Assembly: GCF_022965805.1 (NCBI RefSeq)
Contig: NC_133116.1
Span: 620,001 to 684,000, forward strand
Source of the DNA: Primulina eburnea
Taxonomy: Eukaryota; Streptophyta; Magnoliopsida; Lamiales; Gesneriaceae
Length of the DNA: 64,000 nucleotides
Direction of reading: 5' to 3'
The notes under the pieces were generated by a model that was not told the origin of the DNA, ran no database searches, and saw only the letters and a program-made list of their open reading frames with translations. How positions within the stretch are numbered: the stretch's first letter is position 1; each line of letters starts with the position of its first letter. Both the position numbers and the translations under genes were made by a program. This document shows, piece by piece, positions 1 through 12,822 of this stretch.

Positions 1-613
1 CGTGAGGTCGGCAGAAGAGCGCATACATAGAAGAAAAATACAAAAGCCGAACCTATATTTTGTTGAGGCGTTTTTGTGTGATTGTGTGATCACTTTGTTG
101 TGGAGAGGATCTGCTAGAGGTTTTTCGGGAGTGCATATACAGAGTTCAGATTGTGCAAAGTTTGTGTGATTGATTCACTGTTATACCGTGTTGCCGAGTG
201 GTGTTGCCAACACTCAAGAACAACACTGACGCAGAGTGTTGATCGAAGAGTGTCGTCGTTTGGTTTTAAGCAACACGCTTTTTATTTTATGCATCTAGTT
301 TTTATTGGTTTGTTTTGATGCATTTTTAATTCATTGGAGTGTCAAGGAATTTGGTTTTGTTTTCTCACTAGTATTGTTGTTTTTAGTGTAAATGATTTAC
401 ATAATTTTTCTAGTGAATTTTTTTGCCATGAGGCACCGCACAAGTATTCGTACTTGTGCATGATTTAAATCTGGTGTTAATTTATTAAAGTTATATTTGT
501 GTGTTAAATACTTAATTTCCTGCTGCCGTGTTGTGTACAGTGTTGACAACACCAGACACAACACTAACTTCTGATACACATATTATAATGTTTTAATTTA
601 TTTCCTATACAAC
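1..613 (+). mobile_element. Probable LTR-retrotransposon fragment (LTR end)
   Basis: No protein is encoded. The stretch carries several short GTGTTG/CAACAC inverted motifs (around 190-270 and 525-570) and a GAGGCACCGCACAAGT motif at 430-446. It ends near a CCTATACAACAATT string, which resembles LTR termini of plant Copia elements. The left end lies outside the window. The call rests on general resemblance only; no PBS or coding part follows, so it would be a solo or truncated LTR. Confidence 0.35.
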
Positions 614-624
614 AATTCCTTACA

Positions 625-1633
625 CATTATGCTGTACGTGAGGCATTCTTCGTGAACAGTGCAAGAAACACTCAAGTCTCATATATCCAATCCCCTGACA
701 GAATGCTAGGTGTATGGCTTTCCCCAAGCTAAATTAACAGTAAAGCCTCAAAGATAAGCTCTCCCAAATATCCATCTTACCGCGTGCAGTGTAATCTCCG
801 AACTCTGGATGATCATGAAGAGTTGGTGACTGGACTGTCTCGTAAATTATGGTGGAGGGACTGAGGCTAATTACAAATACAGACGTATTTCAGGAAATGG
901 GATGGGTAACTTCACTTCTTCGTATTTCAGGAACCTCATATCCACAAATATATATTCAACTTTAGCTACACCATTATGGTAATATCTTAAAGATAACTTT
1001 AAATTTCTCACAACAAAGTATACCCATCCCATTTCCATATTTAATACACTTTAAAAACTAAATACTTCACTTTTCGTGTATCATTTTCTTAAGAATAAAG
1101 GACTTGTCTCATTGAATTTGAGGGCTTTCTCATCCATTAGAGTGAAATATTTGTGAGATAATCGACGAACCAATACCATTATTAGTATTTGTCTGATTCA
1201 ACGATTTGATCGATTTGATATAAATAATCATGCCACAAAAATGCAACATAAAAATGAATTGGATTGTATTATTAATTATATCAAGATAACAAAAGGCTAA
1301 ATTTAATTTGTGAACATCACCGGTTAGGGAAAATTATATTTTTAATAATATAATTTGTACGTTTTCCATTTCTTGATCTTATTATTGATTTTTGGTAAAC
1401 TAATTTGCACTATTTAAAAGTTAAAAAATTTTCATCGAAGTGTTGATTTTGTCCGTTGTCACATCAAACTCCGGAAAAATTGCCTAATTTTTTTAAAGAA
1501 AATAATGAAATTGATAATTAGAACAAAATTTTAAAAATGTGCGAGTTACATACGAAAAATACAATTTCCCCTCACAAGTTATGTTTGAGTTTTGACATCA
1601 AAGTTAAATTGTGTTCTCAATATCTCTGGTACA
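625..1633. repeat. Direct duplication, copy 1 (~1 kb)
   Basis: This stretch is repeated in the same orientation at 3709-4661 with only scattered substitutions and small indels, for example a 5-bp CAGTG insertion near 786-793 that copy 2 lacks. Shared landmarks include GAGGCATTCTTCGTGAACAG near the left end and a CCCCTCACAAGTTATG string near the right end. The two copies flank the S1-like gene at 2108. No gene was recognised inside, although the reverse strand has a short open stretch near 780-860. Confidence 0.85.
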
Positions 1634-2053
1634 AATTTCAAATTCAATTCTTCAACCTAATCATTTCAAATGTTTTGATTTGAAAAATCCCTTACAAATC
1701 TAAATTCATCCATTCAAACGCGATTTAAAATTTGAATGATTATACTACCTTTTTAAAAAGATTACAAATATTCTATAAAAAAAAATTGTTTTCAAAGTTG
1801 ATCATTGCAATATTTTTAATTAGGAGTTGATTTTTTTACAATCGAAATATGATTTTCGACGTTTTACTTATTAGTTAAGTTACCGCAATCAATTCCGATC
1901 CTAACATTATAAATAAATCAAAAAATATTTTCGAAATTGTTTTCCATAATCCAACAACATTCCTATTACTAATTAGTTGACCCCCAAAACCAGTATTACA
2001 TGTAAATCACGTTCCAAATGCAATGAAACTGTAAACTTAGGCGGAAAAAGGAC

Positions 2054-2060
2054 TATAAAA
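2054..2060 (+). promoter_or_regulatory. TATA box of the S1-like gene
   Basis: TATAAAA lies 48 bp before the ATG at 2108, which implies a very short 5' leader of about 20 nt. Confidence 0.6.
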
Positions 2061-2107
2061 AGGCATCGAGGCACATCATAATAATCACACAACATTAATT
2101 AATAGAT

Positions 2108-2527
2108 ATGGGCATTGCAATTCTCGTCACGGTTGTTGTTGTATTAGCCACCATTCTCCAAGCAGCCGATGCAATTTGTGTCACCCACAAATACAAGGTT
2201 GTGATTGAAAGCGGGCTCCCACCGGAGTCACCCGATATATTGAAGCTCCAATGCAGATCCAAGGACGACAATCTCGGTTATCACGAACTTTCCTCAAAGC
2301 AATATTTCACGTGGTCGTTTTGCGAAAGTATTTTTGGAAATACGTTGTACTCTTGCGACCTTAGTTGGGGTCAAAGGTACCAATCTTTCCAAGCTTTTAA
2401 CTCAAAAAACGGCGGAATGTGCGATGGAGGGTTATGTTTGTGGCTAGCATCGAGTGACGGTATTTATTTCTCAAGAGTCAATCAACCCATGATCAAGAAA
2501 CTTGATTGGTTAATCCGAGGCACATAG
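2108..2527 (+). CDS. S-protein homologue (plant self-incompatibility S1 family)
   Basis: A single-exon gene for a 139-residue small secreted protein. Residues 1-22 form a hydrophobic signal peptide ending near AADA. The rest matches the plant S1/SPH family in size and pattern: an N-terminal THKYKVVIES strand, an aromatic YFTWSFCESIFGNTLYSC core, and cysteines spaced as in that family. The founding member is the Papaver stigma S determinant; most homologues, including those outside Papaveraceae, have unknown roles as secreted ligands. A TATA box at 2054 sits close to the ATG, and the gene is intact. It lies between two copies of a ~1-kb direct duplication, but no second SPH gene follows copy 2. 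Family assignment is firm; specific function is not known. Confidence 0.88.
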   Translation: MGIAILVTVVVVLATILQAADAICVTHKYKVVIESGLPPESPDILKLQCRSKDDNLGYHELSSKQYFTWSFCESIFGNTLYSCDLSWGQRYQSFQAFNSKNGGMCDGGLCLWLASSDGIYFSRVNQPMIKKLDWLIRGT

Positions 2528-3708
2528 ATTATACTTGTAATATTGTTGAATAGTGGAATATGAGTTTATCTACTTTATTAACTTAGTTTTGTGTGTTTAT
2601 ATATATCTTAGTATATAATAATAAAACTATAAAACACACTATTAGAACATCTCGAAAATGGTTGTTAAAGATTGTGTTTGAATCGATGAATTTGATTTGA
2701 CAAGAGGGATATATTGACAAAAAATTTGAAAGATGGATTTCAAATGACAATAATATCAAATATATTCGAAATTCATCATCATACACAATGCATAACTTTT
2801 ATATTTATTTGATTTGGTTCATAAACACAAAAGCTGGGTTGGACTCCAACCCAAAATTGATTTTTTTTAGTAACAATATGTATGTAAATGTTCAGGGCCA
2901 ACATTAATTTTAACCTACTTGCATTTTTCTATTTAGCCCAAGACTTACTCCAGCCCACTTTTTGAAATATATTCTGGTAGACTTGGTCTAACCTATTTTC
3001 TGAAATATACTAGTGAGATTTGCAGTGTTTGATTTATAAAAATGTTTTTCAAAGAACGAGAAAGCGGGGGAAGCACATCTCCTTCTCCACGTCGTTTTCT
3101 CATTCGGGTTTCTTCTCACTCGCTCCAAAAGTTCAATTTTTATATGGATTTTTGTGTTTTTTGATTTAGATTTTGTTGTTTTTTAACTGCATGATTTCAT
3201 TTATGTGTGCAATTGTTGTACCCTCTTATGTGTTGGTCCAAATACAATGAATGCATCTCTAATATTTTATGTTTCGAGATGATCGTAGAAATTTTAACGA
3301 TCACATGCATCAACAGTGGGAGACAAAATTCATTTTTTCCTTAATAAATGGAATAATATTACATATTTTTGTAACTTTCAAGGTCAACGTTGTTGGACTG
3401 CTTCTTCAATGTCTATTATCTTTTACTGCAAAAAAAAAGGTATAATTTCGAAGTTTTTATTTCACTTTAGTGCGAGGATGATTAGCGACGTAGCTATTCC
3501 CAAAACTTACATGTAATAATTATGTGCAGAAGTTGGCGATCTGTATATTCACAAATAGCTAGCTACTCACTCGCTGTTTCGATGGGTATGGCCAAAGTAG
3601 ATGCTAGAATTATTTGTGTCTTCGTACTTTAAGACAATTCACTTAGTAGACGACGCCAATGCAAGTTATTCGACATGATTTAAATATTCCGTCATCACTC
3701 CACGAAAA
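2528..3708. other. Intergenic, no gene recognised
   Basis: AT-rich DNA between the S1-like gene and the second copy of the duplication. Short open frames (for example around 2583-2786 and 3316-3516) lack homology or composition suggesting a gene. Confidence 0.6.
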
Positions 3709-4661
3709 CATTACGCTGTGAGGCATTCTTCGTGAACAGTGCAAGAAACAGTCAAGTCTCATATATCCAATCCCCTGACAGAATGCTTGGTGTATGGCTT
3801 TCCCCAAGCTAAATTAACAGTAAAGCCTCAAAGATAAGCTCTCCCAAATATCCATCTTACCGCGTGTAATCTCCGAAATCTTGATAATCATGAAGAGTTG
3901 GTGACTGGACTGTCTCGAAAATTATGGTTGAGGCTAATTAGCAATACAGACGTATGACTTCTTCATATTTGAGGAACTTCACATCCACAATTAAATATTC
4001 AACTTTAGCTACGCCATTATGGTAATATATATCTTAAAGATAACTTGAAATTTCTCACAACAAACTATACATATCCCATTTCCATATTTAATATACTTTA
4101 AAAACTAAATTCTTCACTTTTCATGTATCCTTCTCGTAAGAAGAAATGACTTGTCTAATTGAATTTGAGGGCTTTCTCATCTATTATTTGCCGAGTGCAA
4201 GTATTTGTGAGATATCCGACGAACGAACCAATATCTTTAGGGTCTATTTGATTCAATGATTTGATTGATATGAGATAAATAATTATGTAACAAAAATGCA
4301 ACATAAAAATGAATTGGATTGTATTATTAATTATATCAAGATAACTAAAGGCAGCCTTACTAAAGTGCCCAACCCGTAAATTCGTGAAAATTATATTTTA
4401 ATTTGTACGTTTTTCATTTCTTGATCTTATTATTGATTTTTGGTAAAATAATTTGCACTATTTTAAAATTTTTCATCGAAGTGATGATCTGTCACATCAA
4501 ACTCCGGAAAAATTGACTAATTTTTTTAAAGAAAATAATGAAAATGATAATAAGAACAAAATTTTAAAAATGTGCGAGTTACACAGGAAGAATACAATTT
4601 CCCCTCACAAGTTATGTTTGAGTTTTGACATCAAAGTTAAATTGTGTTCTCAATATCTGGT
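3709..4661. repeat. Direct duplication, copy 2 (~1 kb)
   Basis: Second copy of the segment at 625-1633, in the same orientation and about 3.08 kb downstream. It ends at CTCAATATCTGGTAC and runs almost directly into a 28-base poly(A) tract, whereas copy 1 continues into unique DNA leading to the S1-like promoter. Confidence 0.85.
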
Positions 4662-4667
4662 ACGATA

Positions 4668-4670
<3 letters not shown>

Positions 4671-4698
<28 letters not shown>
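4671..4698 (+). repeat. Poly(A) tract (28 A)
   Basis: An uninterrupted run of 28 A follows the end of the second duplicated copy. It could be a simple homopolymer or the tail of a retroposed insertion; no target-site duplication was identified. Confidence 0.9.
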
Positions 4699-5635
4699 CA
4701 AAACAAAAGTTGATCAAAATTTCTTTCAAAAATTAATCCACTCGAGAACGCATTAGGTGGGGTTCCTTGGTCTGATCACAAACAAGTATGCAAGTGGGAA
4801 GCAGAAGCAGAAACAATGCCGAGTCATTGTCACTTTGAAATTAACCAAAATATACAATATTTGAAACAACAGGCTTGTATGGATGTATATTTCATTTTCA
4901 TGATGCAACAAGTGGGTGACAATGGTCGGTGATATGTCAATCAAAATCTACTATCTGTGGAACAAAATCAAATAGTGCATCATCCTATATATTAGGCGGT
5001 GTGATGATCAGTAGGCCTACTACCTCTTCTATTCAAACACAAGAAATTGCATCAATCCTAGCTTCGTAGCCTTAATTTATATGTGAGGCCATCCATATTT
5101 ATCTACCCTTTAAGTCACGTAGTATTCAAGAGTATAGTAGTGTTGTCCGAGTCTAAAAACCAAAATTTTCATCTAAAATATAGAAAACATATTTTTGTTT
5201 TAATTTACTATCTAGAAAAAACCATTTTCAAGTTATTTGACTAAAACACTTTCAATTCTTCTTCCGGTCAATTAATTAGTAGATTTAAAAGCAGATTTCA
5301 TAGAGTCCAGCAAAACCATTTTTCCGTACATATGTGAAACCAATCAAATTCAAATTATGTTTTTAAAAGATCTCATGCTCATATAGATTCATAAACAGGA
5401 AGGAACATCGGAAAGTTTGGTCCTGTACGTCAATGTGTAATAAAATTTGAGATTTAACCTCTAATCTTTAATTAAGATCTTCAAAAGCATTTACACATGC
5501 CAGAATATGAGAGTGGCCCCCTTTCTGCAAAATCCTAACATACGAATTCTTACATCGAACGAGATCTTGTTCGTTCCCTTTTTTTTTCGTAATATCTTCA
5601 AAATATAGAGCTAGGCCATTTCCGTTTTTCTCGAT
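4699..5635. other. Intergenic, 3' side of the Dof gene
   Basis: AT-rich sequence with no recognisable coding region or RNA gene. Confidence 0.6.
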
Positions 5636-6367
5636 TCACTTTAGCGATTTGGCTGGGGCTGAAATAGCAAGGTCCGGCAATGAAAAATAAGCACCGTCGG
5701 CCGCTGCGCCGTCATCACGGCTACCAGCCATCTGCCACGTGTTGCCACCCGGAGACTCAGACACAGAACCACCATCTCCTCCGCTCATATGCTCCACGGG
5801 CCATTCCAACATACTAAGCCCATAACCCAGGCCCGAACTGATCCCATCCCCGTACATATTCATCGGAAAAATCCCATCACTTGTTCCCATTTGTGCACCT
5901 AACCAAGAACTCGAATTGCCAGCATCTGGCCGCCCTGCCAAGTTCACTTCAGCGGGGGATCCAGATTGCGGACCTGGACCAGAATTTGTCATAAACCCGT
6001 TAAGGGTTCGAGTCTGAGTTTGAGTTTGAGTTTGCACCGCCTCGTATTTCTCCATACTGCAAGAAACCAGACTGGCGGTGCTTGTGGGGGTGGCGCTAGT
6101 CTCTGTACTGGGGGCTATGCGGGGGCGTTTGTTGGAGGAATGGGCCTTGCGACTACCTCCACCGACGGGTACGTTGCGCAGCGCGCCACCTCGGGTCCAG
6201 TATCGGCGGCATGACTTGCAGAAGTGCCGGGGCTGGGATAGATTATAGTTGTTGTAGTAGCAAAATTTGGTGTTGGTGGATTCGCAGCGTGGACACGGAG
6301 ACTGTTCCAGCTCCGGTTGCCGGGTCCCTTGACGAGATAACGTGCGGTAACCGGATTCTGATGCCAT
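5636..6367 (-). CDS. Dof-type zinc-finger transcription factor
   Basis: A single-exon gene for 243 residues. Residues about 24-75 form a Dof domain: CPRC, then [19 protein letters not shown], then [21 protein letters not shown], giving the CX2C-X21-CX2C zinc site and the basic segment that binds AAAG cores. After a basic GGGSRK...NKRPR tail, the remainder is Gly/Ser-rich with a short QTQTQT repeat and a C-terminal [12 protein letters not shown] motif seen in several Dof proteins. An in-frame TGA upstream makes the ATG at 6365-6367 the first possible start. It is probably a nuclear regulator. The subgroup, and so its targets, cannot be named from this sequence. Confidence 0.9.
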   Translation of the reverse strand: MASESGYRTLSRQGTRQPELEQSPCPRCESTNTKFCYYNNYNLSQPRHFCKSCRRYWTRGGALRNVPVGGGSRKAHSSNKRPRIAPSTETSATPTSTASLVSCSMEKYEAVQTQTQTQTRTLNGFMTNSGPGPQSGSPAEVNLAGRPDAGNSSSWLGAQMGTSDGIFPMNMYGDGISSGLGYGLSMLEWPVEHMSGGDGGSVSESPGGNTWQMAGSRDDGAAADGAYFSLPDLAISAPAKSLK

Positions 6368-8144
6368 TTCCAGTGCTTTTCGAGTGGGGTGTGATGGCGT
6401 TTCGTCTGGTTTTCAGGTGGGGGACAAGAAAAGAATCCTAGTATTATCTCTCAGATATGTAAAAGTGTTCAAAGAACTCGTCTTTCAAGTGGCAAACGTG
6501 AGTGTAAATCGTGATGTGTGCATATAAATAATATCAGAGGGGAAATATATCGAGCTTTATAAAAATATTATCAATACTCAAATGTAAACTTAGAAATATG
6601 CATTCGCTCCCGCTCCCAAGTATAAATTGTCGCGAAGACTAATAAAAATCTTAAAACCGATTTTTTAAATAATTATATTGTTTAAAATTTATATTGTTAC
6701 CATTTCTACTTATTTTTTTTGGATATTCATTAATTATTGAAAATCATCTTATCTCAAATTTATTGACCTAATCCTATATATATCAAAGTGATCCTTGTTT
6801 TTTTTTTGTGTGTCAATTTTGATCATTTGTAAATTTAATGTCCACGCACTAGTGGCTATGGGACACAAATCCAATTAAGATTCCTAGTCTCAGGGAACTG
6901 TATTATTTTAGTAAATATAGAAAAAATAGAGCATAGAACGAGTATGAACCATTACAATAATTGATAATCCGATAAAAAAAATTGAATAAATTAAATACAA
7001 AAAATATGAATATAAAACAATATTCATTGCATAAATCCGGTGCCAATTTTATACTGTATTCATTCTCTATATCATCAGTGAACTTTAATTTTGGTTGATT
7101 CGTGTTGATTATTGAGTCGGGAAATTGGATTTAAAGTAAATTTTCCTTTTGAATTTGTTTCGCATACATAAAATATATTGGGGGGTTTGCCGATAATTTG
7201 ATGTCATTTTTCATTCCAAATCCCGAAACCATTATTTAATTTGTGCACGGAATACTAAACTCGACAGTCATTTGTGGTTTTGTTGGGGAGACCGTGAGGA
7301 AAATTAATAAACACCTACTGGTATAACATACATACCGAATTACCTAAAAAACATTGTGTGTATTGACAAAAAAATATGACCCTTTAATTTCCAAAAAGTA
7401 AGCATTTCATTTTGACGTTGAGAATGGTAATAAATGTAGGATGAGTGAGTTAGCTTGGAGACAGCATGATTAGTAAGTATCACAGTTAGGGATTATTGGT
7501 TGGTCACTGTGTTGCTGCCGCCCATCGAAACTTAAAATTTGAAAACCGTGTTGAATTTATTCTATTCTAACCTTTGGTCGAACTTTCCTGGGAGTGAAGG
7601 AGCAGGTGGTTGCGTGGCAGCGTACCCGAGACACGTGTCGGTCTCTAATGAATGTATTCAGGCACTCACAGAGGAGACTGCCGGGAACCTCTGTTCGTTC
7701 TTGTGTTATGTCTCTTTCGCCTATTTTCTAAGTGCAACTTCCTGAATCTCACCTGGGAATTCCATTCAAAATTATCACAAAATTAAATACATTATTTTGA
7801 CTAAATGTAGCTAAGATTACTATTGACGAGAGATGAACAATCGAATCGAATTGAATTTAATAATTAAGAAATTGTCAGTAATATGCTTTTGGATAAAACA
7901 AAAATTAAGAAATATTATTTTTTGCTTGCCTTGGGGTATAAATCTATAACACAAAAAGTTTTTATTCTACCAAGTGATAGATATTATATCTTCAGATAAT
8001 GTATACCATGTTTAATCCTAGTTATTCAAAATAGGAAATTGTACTGAAATTTTCAAGTTTGTTCACAACATATCACCATAATCACACAGCTACAGCACTC
8101 GTTCGAAAACAGAAAGGAACACAATACAAGTTATGACATTTGCA
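6368..8144. other. Intergenic between Dof and KO genes
   Basis: AT-rich DNA with no gene recognised. It should contain the Dof promoter (6368 upward) and the 3' flank of the ent-kaurene oxidase gene. A short open frame at 7539-7745 has no supporting similarity. Confidence 0.55.
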
Positions 8145-11100
8145 TCAGTTTCTGGGCTTTAAGTTGACTAGCAACGGATGAAGCTTATGAGTCGTTAGCC
8201 CCATTGTATCCACATTTTCTTCCTCACCATCCTTCAGTCTCCATTCAAATTCTTGCACCAATCTGCCGATTGCCATGCAAGATATAAGCATTGCTTGCAA
8301 AGCGCCGGCACACACCCTCTTTCCACCTCCAAAAGCCATTGTTTTGTGCAATTCCATGGTGTCGTCTTTTCCGGTTATAAACCTCTCAGGGATCCATTTT
8401 TCGGGATTTTCCCACACTTTTTTGTCCATGTTGCATCCGTATATGTTTATAGCTATCTGCAGACATAATTCCATGGTATGGTTAACACACAATCACTCAA
8501 AAAGTACATATATCAAGAGGTTAAGGAAATTGGGAATATAACCTCACTGCCTTCCGGGATATCATACCCGCCTAATTGTGTGTTTTCATTCACGTATCTT
8601 AGCGGGACAACAGGAACTGGGCTGTGCTTCCTTATTGTTTCATGGAAAACAGCTGCCAAGTATGGTAGTTGAGGCAACTTCTCTTCTTTAAGGTTGTCGA
8701 GTCCACATATATCTTGAATTTGCAACAACAAACGACTCTGTTTACATGAAAAGAAATCAGAGCACACATCATGTAAAAAACCACGGCAAAACAAAGATAA
8801 GATTAGACGAAATGACAAAAGTCAAATAACCTGTTTTTCGGGATCTTTAGAAAGTTCGTACATCGCCCATTCTGAGGTGACTAATGTAGTATCCGATGCT
8901 TCAATAATGGCTTCCCAAATCAGCATTAGGATTTGTTGTTCCGATAATGTGTTCGCTTCCGATAATAGATAGTCAAGATAACAGTTGAGTTCCTGCCACA
9001 AACTTTAATCATCAATACTAAGGCAAAAATAAATTCGAGAGACACAGGCAGACCCAGGGAGAGACGTTGTCCACTCTGAAAGTGCAAAAAAAAAAAACGA
9101 CAAAACAAAAAAATCTCTAAAAATTCAAGTTTTCCACCTTGAAATTAATTGATTCCCCATCCTACCCCCTCTCCTCAGGAATTCACGGTCCGCCCTGATT
9201 TTAGGTCTTTGATTGTATGGACTTTGAGGATAGAAAAATACCTCTCCTGAAGAAATACGTTTCTTCTGCTGCTCGATAAGGGCCTTCATCACAGCTTGCC
9301 GGTTGAAATGCATCTGCTGAATTTTATGTTCGAAGCTTTCATTCGGGATCCATTTTAGATATGAGAAAAAATCTCTCCAATCCACCTCGATTGCTCCTTC
9401 CATTGGGTCAAGTACCAAAATCTTGAATATCTCCTCTCTAGATAATGTAGTGTCAAGATCCTTCACGTAAAGGGAATCTACATATTCTCCAATAGCCTGT
9501 GCGGTAAAGACATTGTTATTAAAATTTGGGAATTTGTAAAATTTCAATGTTTTATCACTCACTGGAAGTGGATGGGCTTACTTCTTTCATTGATAATCCA
9601 AAAAGTTCAGATTGAAATATTTTCCTGAAATTGACAGCTTCAAGAGGACGTGCTTTCAAATGAGCATGGAACTGATCACAAATGTTCTTTATCATGACAT
9701 CCCTATGAATATGATGACGTTTCTGCAATAACCATTGTATTTAGTAATTATCACTTGAAATATGAATAACCATACTGGTGAACACCTTCGGCAGAACAAA
9801 CCTGGGCGTTTGGTCCAAGGGTACTTGTAAGTAAATGACGTTTGGCTGCCTTGTAAAATTCATTATAATCACTCATCGCTATTATGCTTTTATCAGACGT
9901 GAGGATCTTTAATGCATTTGATAGCTTTCGTGTTGAGATGGATGTGTATTTTGTTACCATTGCCTAAACCAAAACGAAGCAAGTGTAAGAAAATATTGAA
10001 ACTAAATCTTCTGAGGTATATTCGGTCAAAAGGTGTGTTATCTAGGCTACCACTATGCTGATTTGAGCTCAGAAAACTGAATAGATAAACTAAATTCATC
10101 CAGAAACAACGTTAGAGCTGTAATCCAATCGTCAGAGTTGACATTCCAGATTAGCATCATGATGAATAATCCATGAAATAATATCTATCACCATATGTTG
10201 CACACGAAGGAATTGATTGAACTTGTTTATCTGATGAGATCTATGCAACAGTAATCGTCACTCAGCATGTATACATTTCAAAACAAATACAACATAACGC
10301 CTAATATTCATTTCATGCTTGTCCCATCTGGTATCTTAACAATCACAAAGCCATTTCTGTCACACATTATCACAACAGCATCTTAGATTTATGCTCTATC
10401 ATATATCCATAAACTACAAGTTTAAAGAGCACCAATATTTAAGGGATAAGATACTTATATCTACCTCCTTGACAACATCAGTGGAGTTGAGAACGATCAT
10501 GTTGTTCGAGCCAGTCTTGATAGAATATATGGGACCATGTTTCTCAGCCCATTTGGTGAAGGTCTTGTGTGGCTTCTTCTCTTTTAGTTGCAGTAGATTT
10601 CCAATTACTGGTAACCCTGGTACCTCTGCATTGGGTTGGCTAGTTTTTAATTTCTTCATAATGTATAAAGAAACAAAATAATTAAAGGTACGAGCGTCAC
10701 GTAGTACGCAGAGATTAACAAAGTTTAATGAAGTTTTTGGGTTACCAGGAACTCATTCTTGTACTGAGGAAAGACACGTGATTTCTGCAAGAATAATGCT
10801 TGTACTATTTTGAGAAGCTAATCACCATTGAAATGGTTCGAATATTCTTAGTTTCAGTATATATCTTCTCTCTGATTAAATGATTATTGGCACTTCAACT
10901 GATTAATCAGATCATAATTATTTCAAATCATGGAACATGTACACATGAAAAAATGTCATTAAAAAAACAAGAAGAAGAATCGATCATGGAACGAAAAAAT
11001 GTCCCACCAGTCTCCGATAACCAGCCATACACATCTAAATAATTGCATTAACTTTTACAGTGAAATTAAATTACAAGCTTAAATGAAACATATGGTAAAA

Positions 11101-11380
11101 AAATTCAAAATTTTACCAGAATTTACTAAATCATCACAAACTAAAACCCACGATCCTTCCCATTACCAAATAAATCAACTGTTAGATATTGAAAAAATTA
11201 ATAATAATGAAAGAAAGAGAAAAAAAACTTACGGGGTGGAGGAAGGTGGCCAGAAGAGTTTTTCTTTCGATCATTCACGTATTTTCTGATGAAAAACAAA
11301 GTAATCCCACCAATAGCAATAGCTGGGCCTCCAATCGCAGCTCCCAAAGGCAGAGCTTGAAGATTCAGAAGCGTATCCAT
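8145..11380 (-). CDS. KO: ent-Kaurene oxidase (cytochrome P450, CYP701A)
   Basis: KO carries out the three-step oxidation of ent-kaurene to ent-kaurenoic acid in gibberellin synthesis, at the plastid envelope/ER. Eight exons close in frame: 11380-11233, 10625-10465, 9963-9802, 9722-9582, 9496-9242, 8992-8831, 8737-8543 and 8456-8145, all with GT/AG introns, giving 511 residues, the usual KO length. Visible features are an N-terminal membrane anchor (exon 1), the proline hinge with [20 protein letters not shown] (exon 2), the oxygen-binding I-helix around [10 protein letters not shown] (exon 6), ExxR as HETIRKHSP (exon 7), and the heme loop [10 protein letters not shown] (exon 8). No break was found. 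Similarity to the CYP701 family is strong throughout, so a different P450 identity is unlikely. Confidence 0.95.
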
Positions 11381-12710
11381 TCAACCCAGATACTGTATTT
11401 CAAGATTTCAGTAAAATTTATTTCAATTACTGCTATACTTATTGAGCCATTGTTGCTATGATGAAGCAAAGCAACTCAGAAACGATAATAGAAAATCTTA
11501 AAAAACAAAAACTGAAAAAAGAAGCATTGGCTGTCCCCGAGAAAGAAGACGGCACACTCGTCGTTTCTTGAATTTCAGTCGAATGAATTATGCTCATGGG
11601 CTTAATCATGGCTATGATATGTACTCTTTTATATTATTTTTGAGAAATGTTATAGGTAAAATGAATATTAATTTTTAGATTATAAATATATTTTTGAGAT
11701 TAAAGTATATTCGAAATATTTTGATAATCTCGAAATAATACATAATTTTGCGTATAAATCTCGGACATAATTTTTTTTATTTTATTATACACAGGAAACA
11801 TAATACGCTTGTATAATTCGATCTCCACTAATTGAAGGGGTTTCGAAACCGTCCCCTCCTTTTTAGTTTTTAATTAATATTATTTGTTTTTCGTACCTGG
11901 ATTCTTACATTTATTAAATAAAATATTTTTAAAAAATGAATAATAATAATAATAAATCGTATAAAATAGATTAATAATAATGATATTAAGAATTTCAAAA
12001 TTTAAAAAATTACGTCAACGACAATAAATAATCATATTATAAAATTTTGGAATGAACACCAAAATGACTAATTTGACTAGATCAGATCGAATAAATACAG
12101 TTTTGAGATAGAAATTCTTTTATTGTGATAAATTGAAATAATCATAGATAAAGAATCAAAATTCTAATTCTAACTTTATCATTTAAATTAAATAATAATT
12201 CGTCTGTCATAATTATATAGCTTTTATTTTATTTTTCGATTTTCTCAAATATATAGACTAGCATAGCATGTTGTTAAGTTTGGGAAAATGTGTAATTATT
12301 TTTTGAATAAAATTAAATAGAAATAAAATAACAAATTTCCTTGTAAACTTAGTTTTCCAATGGTTTTTTTAATTTGTGTGAAAAACCAAATAAACCTACA
12401 TGTTTGATACGAAACTGGTATATCAAATATGACCACGTGTATCCAAAATTAGGACAAAAAATAATTCAATTTTTTTAATATAATACATAATATAAGTATT
12501 TGGAAAAAAATGTGTTGTGTATGTATATTTAGTATGATTGAGATAATTAGCAAAAATAACCTTGGTTCATTTTTTTTTATTTAAAAAGTAACTCTCAAAT
12601 ATATTCGAATACACTCAAACATAATTATGAGGTTTATTTAAAAAAAAAAACTTTTTGACCAAGTTCATTTTCCAAAAAATTCTCGGTTCATATATTTTGG
12701 GTAGACAAAA
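11381..12710. other. Intergenic, KO promoter side
   Basis: Upstream region of KO: very AT-rich, with an (AAT)n-like tract near 11938-11956. No gene or clear transposon recognised. Confidence 0.5.
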
Positions 12711-12815
12711 ACTTGTATGAGACGGTCTCACAGGTCGTATTTTGTGAGACAGATCTCTTATTTGGGTAATCCATGAAAAAATATGATTTTTATGCTAAGA
12801 ATATTACTTTTTATT
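12711..12815. mobile_element. Fragment of a short interspersed repeat with GAGACGGTCTC palindrome
   Basis: The near-palindrome GAGACGGTCTC (12719-12729) is followed by a GTGAGACAGATCTCTTATTT segment and a TCCATGAAAAA segment, resembling a non-autonomous element I associate with asterid genomes. Related but more diverged sequence occurs around 30855-30955. Only one end is present here; the other side abuts a P450 pseudogene fragment. Confidence 0.4.
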
Positions 12816-12822
12816 GTATGGT

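Noticed and set aside
5966..6441. Open frames opposite the Dof gene
   Set aside because: Antisense shadows of the Dof coding region.
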